Source: Pseudomonas synxantha BG33R (GTDB taxonomy: Bacteria > Pseudomonadota > Gammaproteobacteria > Pseudomonadales > Pseudomonadaceae). From it: a stretch of DNA of 64,000 bases. This document shows positions 11,949-22,109 of this stretch, piece by piece; position 1 is the first letter of the stretch; each line of letters opens with the position of its first letter. Both the position numbers and the translations under genes were made by a program. The stretch is from positions 4,901,674-4,965,673 of the forward strand of contig NZ_CM001514.1 in the NCBI RefSeq assembly GCF_000263715.2. Direction: 5' to 3'. The notes under the pieces are model-generated. The model saw nothing but the letters and a program-made list of their open reading frames with translations, did not search any database and had not been told where the DNA came from.

Positions 11949-13664
11949 GTGCCACATCAGCTCTCAACCGCACACCTGTGTTGTACCCGAAAACTGGGCA
12001 TCGCCCTGCTCTGCCTGTGGGCACTGCCAGTGGCTGCCGCCGATGGCCCACAGCCCGGCCAGGAAGCCCTGCGCTTGCAGCAGCAACAGCAGCGCGATTT
12101 GCAGCAATTACAATTGGAGCAACGCCAGCGCCAAATGCAGCGCGGCAGTTTCGGCACGCAACCGGCCACGCCGGCCATGCCAAAAGAGACTGCCAAGGAT
12201 GAAGGTTGCTGGCCCCTGAGCGGTACGCGTCTGGCCGGAGTTACGCTGTTCACCCGTAGCGAGCTGGACAAACACATCGAACCCTACCTGGCCCCGTGCA
12301 TGGGTGTCACGCAGATCAACCGCCTGCTGGCGCAGATCACCCAGCTGTACGTCGAGGCCGGTTACATCGCCAGCCGCCCGTACCTGATCAGTGCGCCGGC
12401 CGCCGGGCAGCCGTTGGATATTCATGTCGAAGAAGGCTACCTGGAGGCCATCGAGTTGGCCGATCAGAGCCTGCCGGTGGCGCTGGGCGGGGCATTCCCC
12501 GGGATGCTCGGCAAACCGCTGAACCTGCGCGACCTGGAGCAGGGCCTGGACCAGCTCAACCGCCTGCGCTCGGTGGACCTGACCGCCGACATCGCCCCCG
12601 GCAGCACACCCGGCGCCTCACGCATCATCCTGCGCTCGCGCAGCAGTGCCTCGCGCTGGGCGCTCGGGCTTGGGGTCGATAACCTCGGCAGCGCCGGCAC
12701 CGGGCGTGATCGCAACGCCATCAGCGTGAGCCTGGACAGCCCGTTGCAAATCAACGACTCGCTCAACCTGAGCTTCAGTGACACGCTCAACCATGGGCCA
12801 CGCTACAGCCGCAGCCACAGCCTGTTCTATTCCATCCCTTACGGTTACTGGACCTACAGCCTGTTCGCCAGCCATGCCGAATACCGCTCACCGTTCAAGC
12901 TCAGCCGCACGACGCTTTACAACAGTGGCCGCACCGATCAGCTCAGCCTGCGCAGCGACCGCGTGCTGTGGCGCGACCAGAGCCACCAACTGAGCGCCAA
13001 CCTGCAACTGGCCTACAAGGACGTCGACAGTTACCTGCAAAAGGTTCATCTGGACATTCAGAGCCCGACGCTGACGGTGGCCGAAGCGGGCCTCAACCTG
13101 TTCTGGCTCAACAGTGCGGTGTGGAACCTGGACGTCAATTACGCCCAGGGCCTGACGTGGTTCGGCGCCGATCGGGATGCCGACCAGGTGCAAAAAAAAC
13201 ACCCCAAGGCGCAGTTCCACAAGTACCGCGCCAACCTCACCCAATGGCGCAACGGCCAATGGTCAGCGCAGCCGTGGCAGTGGCAAAGCCAGCTGTCGGT
13301 GCAATACAGCCCGGACGCCCTGCCCGCCATCGAACAACTGCTGATCACCGACGACTCGGCGGTGCGCGGCTACCGCGAAAACAGCACCTCCGGCGCGCTT
13401 GGCGCGGTGTGGCGCAACACCCTGCGCCTGCCGCTTAACAGCGACTTACCGGTAAAGATCACCCCGCGCCTGGGCGTGGACAACGGCTGGGTCAAGCGCG
13501 AACACGGCGCCCAGAGCCAACGCCTGAGCGGTGCCAGTGCTGGGCTCAACCTGAGCTGGAAGAACGTGCAACTGGACATCGATTACCAACGCAACCTCAA
13601 CACTCCCACAGGTTTTCGCCAGGAGCCGGAGGTCTGGCTGACACGCCTGAGCCTGCAAATATGA
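11949..13664 (+). CDS. Two-partner secretion transporter, TpsB (ShlB/FhaC/ExlB type)
   Basis: A 571-residue outer-membrane transporter starting at GTG with aaggaag upstream. A signal peptide (about residues 1-31, ending PVAAA) is followed by a Gln-rich linker (residues 40-68), POTRA domains (about 85-240) and a 16-strand barrel. The hallmark VRGY motif is near residue 471 (SAVRGYRENS), and the last strand is WLTRLSLQI, with Ile where aromatic residues are more usual. It exports the TpsA protein encoded 106 bases downstream through the outer membrane. Gene order B then A and the size match ExlB/ShlB systems; the exact subfamily is not certain. Confidence 0.92.
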   Translation: MPHQLSTAHLCCTRKLGIALLCLWALPVAAADGPQPGQEALRLQQQQQRDLQQLQLEQRQRQMQRGSFGTQPATPAMPKETAKDEGCWPLSGTRLAGVTLFTRSELDKHIEPYLAPCMGVTQINRLLAQITQLYVEAGYIASRPYLISAPAAGQPLDIHVEEGYLEAIELADQSLPVALGGAFPGMLGKPLNLRDLEQGLDQLNRLRSVDLTADIAPGSTPGASRIILRSRSSASRWALGLGVDNLGSAGTGRDRNAISVSLDSPLQINDSLNLSFSDTLNHGPRYSRSHSLFYSIPYGYWTYSLFASHAEYRSPFKLSRTTLYNSGRTDQLSLRSDRVLWRDQSHQLSANLQLAYKDVDSYLQKVHLDIQSPTLTVAEAGLNLFWLNSAVWNLDVNYAQGLTWFGADRDADQVQKKHPKAQFHKYRANLTQWRNGQWSAQPWQWQSQLSVQYSPDALPAIEQLLITDDSAVRGYRENSTSGALGAVWRNTLRLPLNSDLPVKITPRLGVDNGWVKREHGAQSQRLSGASAGLNLSWKNVQLDIDYQRNLNTPTGFRQEPEVWLTRLSLQI

Positions 13665-13770
13665 ACCACCGCTGTTTTTAGCCTGAGACAACCGCCGTAC
13701 CTGACCACCACAGCAGCGTTGCAACGAACAACGCACGTCGCGGATCAGCCAACACAGAGCGAAATTATTT

Positions 13771-16700
13771 ATGCCGACTACTTCACACAGCTTTCACCTT
13801 TCACCCCAGGGCAAACTGCGCTGGGCCATTGCCAGCCTGTTTCTGCTGCCACAGTTGGTACTGGCTGGCGGCGTGACCGTCGTCACAGGCCCAGGCGGCA
13901 CGCCGCAACTGCAAGACCAGGGCGGTGTACCCATCGTCAACATTGTCGCGCCGAATGCCGGCGGCCTGTCCCATAACCAGTTTCTGGACTACAACGTCGA
14001 CCGCCAGGGCCTGGTGTTGAACAACGCCTTGCAGGCCGGCCAATCCCAACTGGCCGGGCAACTGGCGGCCAACCCGCAGTTTCAGGGCCAGGCGGCGAGC
14101 GTGATCCTCAACGAAGTGATCAGCCGCAATGCCTCGGCCCTCAACGGCGCCCAGGAGATTTTCGGCCAGGCCGCCGATTATGTGCTGGCCAACCCCAACG
14201 GCATTTCGGTCAATGGCGGCAGCTTCATCAACACCCCGAATGCCAACCTGGTGGTGGGCCGCCCGGAACTCAACGACGGCAAGCTGCAAGCCTTGAGCAC
14301 CCGCGATGCCAACGGCCAACTGACGATCCAGGGCCAGGGCCTGCACAACCGCGAGGGCTCCATCAAGCTGATCGCGCCACGCATCGACAGCGAGGGTCGC
14401 CTCAGTGCCCGTGATCAATTGAACCTCACAGTCGGTCGCAACCAGGTGGATTTCGCCAGCGGCGAAGTACGCCAGGTCGACCCGGCCGGCAAGGCCCAGG
14501 AGCAACGCATCGACGCACGCCTGTTCGGCGCGATGCAGGCCGGGCGCATCAATATCATCAGCACCGCCGAAGGGGCCGGGGTACGTGTGGGTGGTGTGCA
14601 GGTGCAAGGCACTGACGGTGTAAAGATCAACTCGGCCGGCGACCTCGATATCAGCGGCCAAGTCCACGCCAACAGTCTCGACGCCACCCGCGCCGGGGTG
14701 CAGAGCCGCCAGGGCGACGTCGACTTGCGCAGCGCCAAGGACTTGAACCTGGCCGCCACTGACGTAGGCGGGCGCAACGTCAAGCTGGATGCCGGGCGCA
14801 ACCTGACCCTCAGCAGCCTGGAAAGCCGCAAGCTTCAGGAAAAACGTGAACAGTGGGACAACAGCAACTTCCTGTTCACCTACGAAACCTACGACCGCAC
14901 CACCACCGACAAGGATTCCCGCCAGCACGGCAACACGCTCGTCGCCCAACAGGACGCGGCATTGTCTTCCGGCGCCAAGGCCGACATCAAAGCCAGCCAC
15001 GTCGAAGCGGGCCACGCCTTGCGCGTCAACAGCGGCGCCGACCTGCAGGTGACCGCCGCTACCGAAACCCATGAGACCCGCGACCAGGGCAACCACCGCA
15101 AGCACCTGTGGAAAGCCAACTGGGACAAATCCAGCAGCGAACAGCGCAGCATCACCAGCAGCCTCAAGGCCGGCCACACGCTGGAGCTGACCAGTAAACA
15201 GAAACTGCAATTGCAGGGCGCCGAGCTGAAAACCCCAGGGGACATCCAATTGGCAGGCCGCCAAGTGGACATCACCAGCGCCAGCCGCACCCAAAGCAGC
15301 AGCGACAACACCTACGCAGGCGACCTCACCGGCGGCAGCTTCTTCGGCAAGAACGGCGACGGCAACCAGGGCAAGACCTTGAACACCGCCAGCAAGGTGA
15401 ATGCCGACGGCAAGCTGATCGTCCAGGCCGACGACGTGCGCATCAGCGGCAGCCAGGCCCGAGGCGGCAAGCAGGCCAGTGTCATCAGCGACAAAGGCTC
15501 GCTGGTGATCGACGGCGTACAAGACACCTCCCACGACAACCGCTACAGCAACGACAGCAAGTTCTTCGGCATCTCCAAGGATGAAAGCCGCAAGAACCTC
15601 AAGGACAGCACCGTGGTTGCCAGTAACCTGCGCTCGGACAGCAACCTCAAGCTGCAAAGCGCCAAGGACATCACGGTGAGTGGCTCCCAGGTGTCCGCCG
15701 CGGGTGAACTGCAAGCGAATGCCAAGGGCGATATCAAGGTCGTTGCGGAGCAGAACACCGCCCACGACACCACCAGCACCCATACCCGCGGCTTCGATGG
15801 CTACGCCAAGGAAACTGAAGGTGTCAGCCGCCAGTACCGTGCGGGCCTGAGCTATGAAGACCAGCAGCAAACCCGCCAGACCGACACCACCGGGCAGCAG
15901 GCTTCAAGCATCAACGGCGCCAGTGTGGCGATTAACGCCGGTGGTGACGTCAGCATCAGCGGCTCCAACCTCCAGGCCACCGATGGCGATGCGAGCCTGA
16001 GCGGCAAAAACGTCGAGCTGTTGGCCGCCCACGACCAGCGCACCGAAGCCGTAGACAAGACCACCACCGGCGGCAGTTTCTACTACACCGGCGGCATTGA
16101 TCGGGCAGGCAATGGTGCTCAGTTCAGCCACCAGAGCAGCCACGACACCGCTGAAAAAACCACCGCGCAAACCAGCACCGTGGCCGCGACCGGCAAGCTG
16201 ACCATCAATGCTGGCAACACCTTCACCAGCGAGGGTGCACAGGCCAAGGCCGGCACCGAGCTGCGCGTCAACGCGGGCCAGATCGACAACCTGGCCGCCC
16301 ATTCCACCGAGACCAGTACCCACAAGCAAAACGGCTGGACCGCCGATGTCGGCGCCAATGTGGAATACAAAGGCATTACCCGCCCGATCGAAAAAGCTGT
16401 TGAAGGCGTGGCCCAGGCCAAGTTCCATCAGCCGGGTTTGCTGGACGCATTCGAACAACCCAATGTCGGGCTGGATGTGGAAGTCGGGCATACCCACAGC
16501 ACCCGCACACAACAGGACAGCACCGCCGTGGTCAGCCAATTCAGTGGCGCCACGGTGCAGGTCGATAGCGTCGGCAAGTTGCAGGATGAGGGCACGCAAT
16601 ACCGCGCCACCGAGGGCGGGCTGACCATCAATGCCGGCGAGCATATCGCCAAGGCGGCAGCCAATACCCACAGCAGCAGCGAGCAAGGCGTGGACGCCAA

Positions 16701-18726
16701 GGTCGGCGTGCGGGTCTACACCACCACCGGCGAGGACGTGAATGTACGTGGCAGCGGCAGCGGCGGCAGCCGTGATGTAAGCCAAGCCAGCAGCACGGCG
16801 TTGGTCGGCAGCTACGCGGGCACCCAGGGCGTGAGCCTCCAGACCAAGGGCGATGCGAGTTATGAAGGCAGCCAGTTCAACGGCGGCCAGGCAAGCGTCA
16901 ACCTCAAGACCGGCGGTGAGTTGGCGCTCAACCAGGCCAACGACACCCAGAGCAACACCAGCAGCACGTTGCGCGGTAACGCGTCATTGACCGTGGGCAC
17001 AGCGCCCGGCGCCAATGGCACCAACATCAACCTCGGTGCCGGTGTGCAATTGGATAACCAGCGCCTCGACACCCAGGACAGCCAGGCCCGCGTCGCGACG
17101 CTCCAGGGCAGCGGGCCGATCCAACTCGGTAGCGGCGGCGACATGACCCTGCAAGGCACGCAGATCGGTACCGACACCGCCAAGACCGGCGATATCAGCC
17201 TCAATGCCGGCGGCAAGCTGGACCTGCAAGCCGCCACCCACCGCCACGTCAGCAACGGCAGCAACCTGGGCGGCGGCCTGACCCTTGGCGCCGGCAAAAC
17301 CAGCAGCGCCGAAAGCAGCAGCAAGACCGGCAACCTCAGCGCCAATTTCAACATCGGCAAGGTGGCCGAAGATGACCAGGCCGTAGTCGTCGGGCAACAG
17401 CACAGCACCGGCAAGGTCAGCCTCGCCAGCGGTGCCGATGCAGCCGATGCCATTCACTTGCAGGGTACTCAGGTCAGCGCGGCCAGCGTCAACCTCGACG
17501 CACAAAACGGCGGCGTCCTGCAGGAGTCGGCACAGTCGACCCAGGCTCATGACAGCTGGGGCGTGACCCTGGGCGCGGGCGCCAGCGTGGGCAAGACCAC
17601 CTTGGCCGACGCCGGTGAACACGAGACACCCAAGACCCAACGCGGCATCAATGCGCGGGCCAAGGTCGATGTGGATCACGTGCAAGGCACCACCCAGCAC
17701 GACAGCCTGATCAAGGCCGATACCGTGGTCATCAACAGTGCCGGCGATACCCGTCTGGCGGGCGCACGCATCGACGCCGAGCAGGTGAGCGGCAAGGTGG
17801 GTGGCGACCTCGTTGTCGAAAGCCGCAAGGACCAGGTCACCAGCACCCAGGTTCATGTCGATGCCAAACTGGATGTCGAGAAAAACCAGCCTGGCGTGGT
17901 CGATAAACTCGCCAAAGCCAGCGGCCCACTCAAGGACACCGTAAAAGCCAAGGCCGAAGGCGCGTTCGACAAGCATCGCGACAAATTGGAGAACGTGGTC
18001 GACAAGGGCACCGGGCACCTGGCTGCGGCCAAGGACAAAGTGCTCGACAGCGTGGTCAACGTCAAGGAACGCCTGGAAGAAAAACTCACCCGCAGCGCCA
18101 GTTACGACGTGAACCCCGAGCCCCGCGGCGCCTTCGGCACCCGCGTGGACAAGGCCAAGGCTTACCTGGCAGACAAGACGGATGCGCTGGGCACGCGCCT
18201 GTCGGGCTTCAAGGACAAGGTCTGGCCAAAAACCAGCGACAGCTACGTTGTCAGCGGCAAGAACACCACCGGCAGCAAGGTGGCCGATACGGCTGAAAGC
18301 GTGTTGTTCGGTGACAAGAGTGGCAACACCAACTACACCCCGACCCTGAACCTGGACGTCAGCCATGTGATCAAGGACAGCGTCGCTCAGGCGTCAGGCA
18401 TTCGCGGCAGCCAGGGCGTCAGTCTGCAGGTCGGTGGTGATACGCGCCTCACGGGTGCGCGGATCAGTGCCGAGCATGGCAAGGTCGAGCTGGGCGGTTC
18501 CAGGGTCACCGCAACCACACTGGCAGGCAGCGACTACCGCGCCGATGTCGGGCTGAATGTCTCCAAATCACCGGTCAACCTCGCACTCGGGGCCAAGGAC
18601 GAACTGACCCAGAAACAGGACGACGCCACGCGCAAGGATCAAGCCTTGAACCTGGGCCTTCTGCGCGCCGGTGGCCATCGAGAGAGCCAGGCCTTGCAGG
18701 CGGGGATTGATCAGGCCGTCAACTAA
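13771..18726 (+). CDS. TpsA exoprotein, hemolysin/exolysin-like (ShlA/ExlA layout)
   Basis: A 1651-residue secreted protein. It has a signal peptide (about 1-33, LFLLPQLVLAGG), then a TPS secretion domain to about residue 280 (NAGGLSHNQFLDYNV, ASVILNEVIS, LANPNGISVNGGSFINTPNA). Hemagglutinin beta-helix repeats follow (SGSQ, LQ/GG.DI motifs) up to about residue 1360. A Lys/Asp/Ala-rich, strongly helical stretch lies near 1370-1490, after which short beta repeats resume to the end. There is no pretoxin motif, nuclease tail or immunity gene, unlike the CDI protein in this window. Size and B-A order resemble P. aeruginosa ExlA (about 1640 residues, pore-forming); that match is inference and a plain adhesin is the alternative. 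Confidence 0.85.
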   Translation: MPTTSHSFHLSPQGKLRWAIASLFLLPQLVLAGGVTVVTGPGGTPQLQDQGGVPIVNIVAPNAGGLSHNQFLDYNVDRQGLVLNNALQAGQSQLAGQLAANPQFQGQAASVILNEVISRNASALNGAQEIFGQAADYVLANPNGISVNGGSFINTPNANLVVGRPELNDGKLQALSTRDANGQLTIQGQGLHNREGSIKLIAPRIDSEGRLSARDQLNLTVGRNQVDFASGEVRQVDPAGKAQEQRIDARLFGAMQAGRINIISTAEGAGVRVGGVQVQGTDGVKINSAGDLDISGQVHANSLDATRAGVQSRQGDVDLRSAKDLNLAATDVGGRNVKLDAGRNLTLSSLESRKLQEKREQWDNSNFLFTYETYDRTTTDKDSRQHGNTLVAQQDAALSSGAKADIKASHVEAGHALRVNSGADLQVTAATETHETRDQGNHRKHLWKANWDKSSSEQRSITSSLKAGHTLELTSKQKLQLQGAELKTPGDIQLAGRQVDITSASRTQSSSDNTYAGDLTGGSFFGKNGDGNQGKTLNTASKVNADGKLIVQADDVRISGSQARGGKQASVISDKGSLVIDGVQDTSHDNRYSNDSKFFGISKDESRKNLKDSTVVASNLRSDSNLKLQSAKDITVSGSQVSAAGELQANAKGDIKVVAEQNTAHDTTSTHTRGFDGYAKETEGVSRQYRAGLSYEDQQQTRQTDTTGQQASSINGASVAINAGGDVSISGSNLQATDGDASLSGKNVELLAAHDQRTEAVDKTTTGGSFYYTGGIDRAGNGAQFSHQSSHDTAEKTTAQTSTVAATGKLTINAGNTFTSEGAQAKAGTELRVNAGQIDNLAAHSTETSTHKQNGWTADVGANVEYKGITRPIEKAVEGVAQAKFHQPGLLDAFEQPNVGLDVEVGHTHSTRTQQDSTAVVSQFSGATVQVDSVGKLQDEGTQYRATEGGLTINAGEHIAKAAANTHSSSEQGVDAKVGVRVYTTTGEDVNVRGSGSGGSRDVSQASSTALVGSYAGTQGVSLQTKGDASYEGSQFNGGQASVNLKTGGELALNQANDTQSNTSSTLRGNASLTVGTAPGANGTNINLGAGVQLDNQRLDTQDSQARVATLQGSGPIQLGSGGDMTLQGTQIGTDTAKTGDISLNAGGKLDLQAATHRHVSNGSNLGGGLTLGAGKTSSAESSSKTGNLSANFNIGKVAEDDQAVVVGQQHSTGKVSLASGADAADAIHLQGTQVSAASVNLDAQNGGVLQESAQSTQAHDSWGVTLGAGASVGKTTLADAGEHETPKTQRGINARAKVDVDHVQGTTQHDSLIKADTVVINSAGDTRLAGARIDAEQVSGKVGGDLVVESRKDQVTSTQVHVDAKLDVEKNQPGVVDKLAKASGPLKDTVKAKAEGAFDKHRDKLENVVDKGTGHLAAAKDKVLDSVVNVKERLEEKLTRSASYDVNPEPRGAFGTRVDKAKAYLADKTDALGTRLSGFKDKVWPKTSDSYVVSGKNTTGSKVADTAESVLFGDKSGNTNYTPTLNLDVSHVIKDSVAQASGIRGSQGVSLQVGGDTRLTGARISAEHGKVELGGSRVTATTLAGSDYRADVGLNVSKSPVNLALGAKDELTQKQDDATRKDQALNLGLLRAGGHRESQALQAGIDQAVN

Positions 18727-18749
18727 CGCTTAAAACAGCAGAATGCTTC

Positions 18750-18840
18750 TGTGGCGAGGGAGCTTGCTCCCGCTGGACTGCGCAGCAGTCCTATTCTCAG
18801 GGCCGCTTCGCGCCCCAACGGGAGCAAGCTCCCTCGCCAC
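18750..18840. repeat. REP-type inverted repeat, tpsA/SRPBCC
   Basis: TGTGGCGAGGGAGCTTGCTC at 18750 and its reverse complement ending at 18840 make a stem of about 22 bp. This is a second REP type (GTGGCGAGGGAGC), different from the GTGGGAGCTGGCTTGC type. It lies between convergent genes. Confidence 0.85.
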
Positions 18841-18869
18841 GGAATCAGCCACTGCCTGCTCGTTCTATG

Positions 18870-19331
18870 TCAGTTGAACAGCGCCTGCAGGTTCTTCATC
18901 GCATCATCGGCAAAGCCTTGCAGGAACGCTTCGAACGCCGGCATATCCTCCTTGCCGCCAGTGCAGGGCTGGCCAATGATGGTCCAGGTCACCAGGCTCT
19001 GGTTCGGGCCTTGCGGCGCCACTTCCATCAGCGCCCACAGGTTGCCGATATTCAGTGAGGTGTAAATCAGTGACCAGGTCATCGTCATGGCTTGGTCGTC
19101 ACGGGTGTTGAGTTGCTCAATCACCACGTTGCCGTCCTTGAACAGTTTCTTGCGGACCGAACGCACGCCCTCGCCCGTCATTTCGATATGGGACAACGCC
19201 GGAATGAATTTCGCGAACCCCGCAAAATCTCCGACGATACTCCACACGCTGCGCGCATCGCCATTCACGGTGACGCGGGCGACTACAGGATTGCCGAGCG
19301 GGTTACGGACCAGGGTATCGGGTTGTTGCAT
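18870..19331 (-). CDS. SRPBCC/polyketide-cyclase-like family protein
   Basis: A 153-residue protein. The start MQQPDTLVRNPLGNPV has aggagct upstream and replaces a longer in-frame start at 19373. The pattern VNGDARSVWSIVGDFAGFAKFIPALSHIEMTGEGVRSVRKKLF followed by LEALMEVAPQGPNQSLVTWTI-like strands matches the helix-grip SRPBCC fold (quoted in part; see 18985-19300). Such proteins bind small hydrophobic ligands. It lies after the efflux operon on the same strand (gap 86 bases) and may be co-transcribed. Substrate unknown. Confidence 0.75.
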   Translation of the reverse strand: MQQPDTLVRNPLGNPVVARVTVNGDARSVWSIVGDFAGFAKFIPALSHIEMTGEGVRSVRKKLFKDGNVVIEQLNTRDDQAMTMTWSLIYTSLNIGNLWALMEVAPQGPNQSLVTWTIIGQPCTGGKEDMPAFEAFLQGFADDAMKNLQALFN

Positions 19332-19417
19332 GAGAGAGCTCCTCTTTTCCGGGGGGCGGATAGTGGGCTCCAACCAAACGCAGTGGGCTGTACAAGTTCA
19401 ACACCTCCTTGGCGTGG

Positions 19418-20965
19418 TTAAGCGTTCTTGGCTGACTGCCGTAATGCCAAGGCCGCGACACCACACAAGATCAACGCGATACAGGACACATAGAACGCAT
19501 CGCTATAGGCCATCAGGTACGCCTCGCGACGCACGATGTGGATCAAGCCCTCGATAACCTGCTGTTGAGCGGGCAACAGTTGGTTGAAGATAAAGCCCTC
19601 GCTGTCAGCCATGCTGGCGCGCAGGCGTTCCTGCAAGGACGGGGAAAACAGTGTGATCGACTCCCCTACCCGCTCGGAGTGAAAGCGTTCGCGCAGGGCG
19701 ACGATCTGCGTCAGGCCCGCCGTACCCACGGCACCGCCAAGGTTACGCAGCATGGAGAACAACGCCGAGGCAGAGCCGGCTTCGTCTTTGGCCAGCCCGG
19801 ACACCGCCAGTACCGACAGCGCCACCATGATCAGCGGCTGTCCGATACCGCGCACCACCGTGGAAGGAATGATCACGTTAGCGGCGCTATCCACATCCAG
19901 ATGCGCCCCCAGATAACACCCCAGCGCCATGATGAAAAAGCCACTGGCGACCATCAGTTTCGGATTGAGCCACTTCATCAGGCGCGGCATAAACGGCGCC
20001 AGTACCAGTTGCACCATGCCGTAGGCGATCAGGCTGATACCAATCTCCCGAGCGTTGTAACCCTGCAACTGGGAGAGGTAATTGGGCACCAGGAATACCA
20101 GGCCGAACGTGGCCCCGCCGAAGATGAACATCGCCGCGCTGGCCACTCCGAAGTTGTAGCTTTTGAGCAGGCGCAGGTTGATAAAAGCGCGGGTGCCATA
20201 CAGCTGCGACAGTACGAAATACACCAGGGCAACGCCTGCGACCAGCGACATCCACACGATGAAATCGGAGCCGAACCAATCCTTGCGCCCGCCCTCTTCC
20301 AGCACAATCTGCAAGCCCCCCAGGCCGACGATCATGGCGATGATGCCGCTCCAGTCGCCGCGCTTGAGCAGGCTCAACTGCATGGGTTTGGCATCGATGG
20401 ACCACGCCACCGCCAGCAGCAAAAGAATGCCGGGAGCCAGTTGCAAGTAGAAGATCCAGCGCCAGGAATAGGCATCGGTCAGCCAGCCGCCAATGGACGG
20501 CCCGGCGGCTTGGGCGACGCTGTTGGACAGGGCGAACAGGGCCATGCCCATTGCGATCTTGCCGGGCGGCAGCTCGGTGATGATCAACTGGAATGACAAC
20601 GGGATCAGCACGGCGCCGGCCGCGCCCTGGATCACCCGAATGATGATCATCACCGCAAGGTTGGGCGCCCAGGAACAGGCAATCGACGCCACCAGGAACA
20701 CAAACGAGCCGACGAGCATCACCCGGCGCAGGGAGAACACCTGCACCAGCCACGCGGTGAGCGGGATCATCACGATCTCCGCGACCAGGTAGGCGGTGGA
20801 GATCCACGAGCCTTCCTCGAACGTCGCCCCCAGGGAACCCTCGATCTCCGGCAGCGCGGCGCTGGTCACGTGCACGTTCATGCCGGCCATGAAACAACCG
20901 AACAGCCCGCCGATTACCGCCACCCAGGCGCGAAAGGAGACGTTCTTTTCAGCGGCTTCAGTCAT
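19418..20965 (-). CDS. MFS multidrug exporter, DHA2/EmrB family
   Basis: A 515-residue inner-membrane transporter with about 14 hydrophobic segments. Family motifs include GGLFGCFMAGMNVHVTSAAL in helix 1, GSWISTAYLVAEI, RVIQGAAGAVLIPLS and VAQAAGPSIGGWLTD (motif C region). The start MTEAAEKNVSF overlaps the HlyD gene by 8 bases, so the two are coupled; an ATG 18 bases upstream is possible. It is a proton-driven pump working with the adaptor and outer-membrane channel upstream. Substrate not predictable. Confidence 0.93.
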   Translation of the reverse strand: MTEAAEKNVSFRAWVAVIGGLFGCFMAGMNVHVTSAALPEIEGSLGATFEEGSWISTAYLVAEIVMIPLTAWLVQVFSLRRVMLVGSFVFLVASIACSWAPNLAVMIIIRVIQGAAGAVLIPLSFQLIITELPPGKIAMGMALFALSNSVAQAAGPSIGGWLTDAYSWRWIFYLQLAPGILLLLAVAWSIDAKPMQLSLLKRGDWSGIIAMIVGLGGLQIVLEEGGRKDWFGSDFIVWMSLVAGVALVYFVLSQLYGTRAFINLRLLKSYNFGVASAAMFIFGGATFGLVFLVPNYLSQLQGYNAREIGISLIAYGMVQLVLAPFMPRLMKWLNPKLMVASGFFIMALGCYLGAHLDVDSAANVIIPSTVVRGIGQPLIMVALSVLAVSGLAKDEAGSASALFSMLRNLGGAVGTAGLTQIVALRERFHSERVGESITLFSPSLQERLRASMADSEGFIFNQLLPAQQQVIEGLIHIVRREAYLMAYSDAFYVSCIALILCGVAALALRQSAKNA

Positions 20966-22109
20966 GTGCAGCGCCCTGCTCATCTGGGCGGGTGTCCACC
21001 GTGGTGATCACCGACATGCCCGGCAAAACTGGCCCGCCCTCGTCATGCTCATCAATGACGATCTTCACTGGAAAGCGCTGCACGATCTTGGTGAAGTTGC
21101 CGGTGGCGTTGTCCGACGGCAACAGTGCGAACACCGCCCCGGAAGCTGGCGAGAAACTCACCACATGGCCTTTGAGCTTGCGTCCTGAATAGCTGTCGAT
21201 GCTGATGTCCACGGGTTGGCCGGCGCGCATGTCACGCAATTGGGTTTCCTTGTAGTTGGCCACCACGTAGGCCTGCTGCAAGGGCACCACTGCCAGCAGC
21301 GGCAAGCCTGGCGCGACGTACTGGCGGGTGCGCACTTTGCGCTGCCCTACCACGCCGTCGATGGGCGAGCGGATCAAGGTGTCCTCCAAGGCATGAGCCG
21401 CCAGGTTCAACTGCGCCTCGGCCTGGCTGCGCCGTGCTATCTGTTGCTGGAGCGAGGCTTGGGCCAATTGGCGTCGGGTGACGGCCACGGTCAAGCGGGT
21501 TTCCTGTTGGCGTTGCATGGCCTTGGCAATTTCCACCGCGGCATTGGCCTGGGTGTAACTGGCGGCGGCTGTTTCCAGACGCTGGGCGCTGGCGGCGTGG
21601 TCGCGCACCAACCCTTCGTAGCGGCGCTGGTCGAGGCTTGCGCGGCGCAATTCTGCGGCCACACTGCGGGCGTGAGCCTCAGCCTGGGCAACGCCGGCCT
21701 TCTGCTGGGCGATCAGGCTGTCGGTGACGTGCAGGTTGGCCTCTTGCGCCGCCACCGAGGCTTGGGTTTCGGCCAGTTGTGCGCGGGCCTGTGCCAAGCG
21801 CGCCTGGTAGTCACGGTCCTCGATGCGCACCAGCACGTCCCCGGCCTTGACGGGCTGATCGTCCTCCACCACCACCTCGGCCACATAGCCTGAGACCTTC
21901 GGGCTGATGGGAATCCAGTCGGCCCGCACATAGGCATCATCGGTCTGTTCCAGGTAGCGGCCGACCGTCATCCAGTACACGCCGAACACCACCGCAGCGA
22001 TCAACAGCGCGGCGCCGCCCAGCAAGAGCAGATGCCTTTTGCGACGTTGCTTGCGCGTATGCGCCTGTTCATCCTGGACAGCAGTTTTTTCATCAACGGC
22101 GATATTCAT
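20958..22109 (-). CDS. HlyD/EmrA membrane-fusion adaptor
   Basis: A 383-residue adaptor starting MNIAVDEKTAVQD, whose ATG overlaps the stop of the outer-membrane channel gene (ATGA). It has one transmembrane helix near residues 27-47 (HLLLLGGAALLIAAVVFGVY), a biotinyl-lipoyl half-motif ISPKVSGYVAEVVVEDDQPV, a long coiled-coil hairpin (about 95-230) and the second lipoyl half LIRSPIDGVVGQRKV. It bridges the MFS pump and the TolC-like channel across the periplasm. Confidence 0.93.
   Translation of the reverse strand: MNIAVDEKTAVQDEQAHTRKQRRKRHLLLLGGAALLIAAVVFGVYWMTVGRYLEQTDDAYVRADWIPISPKVSGYVAEVVVEDDQPVKAGDVLVRIEDRDYQARLAQARAQLAETQASVAAQEANLHVTDSLIAQQKAGVAQAEAHARSVAAELRRASLDQRRYEGLVRDHAASAQRLETAAASYTQANAAVEIAKAMQRQQETRLTVAVTRRQLAQASLQQQIARRSQAEAQLNLAAHALEDTLIRSPIDGVVGQRKVRTRQYVAPGLPLLAVVPLQQAYVVANYKETQLRDMRAGQPVDISIDSYSGRKLKGHVVSFSPASGAVFALLPSDNATGNFTKIVQRFPVKIVIDEHDEGGPVLPGMSVITTVDTRPDEQGAAHD

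Noticed and set aside
13801..15870. A 689-codon minus-strand frame opposite the first tpsA
   Set aside because: Mirror of hemagglutinin repeats; no start signal or recognisable domain.
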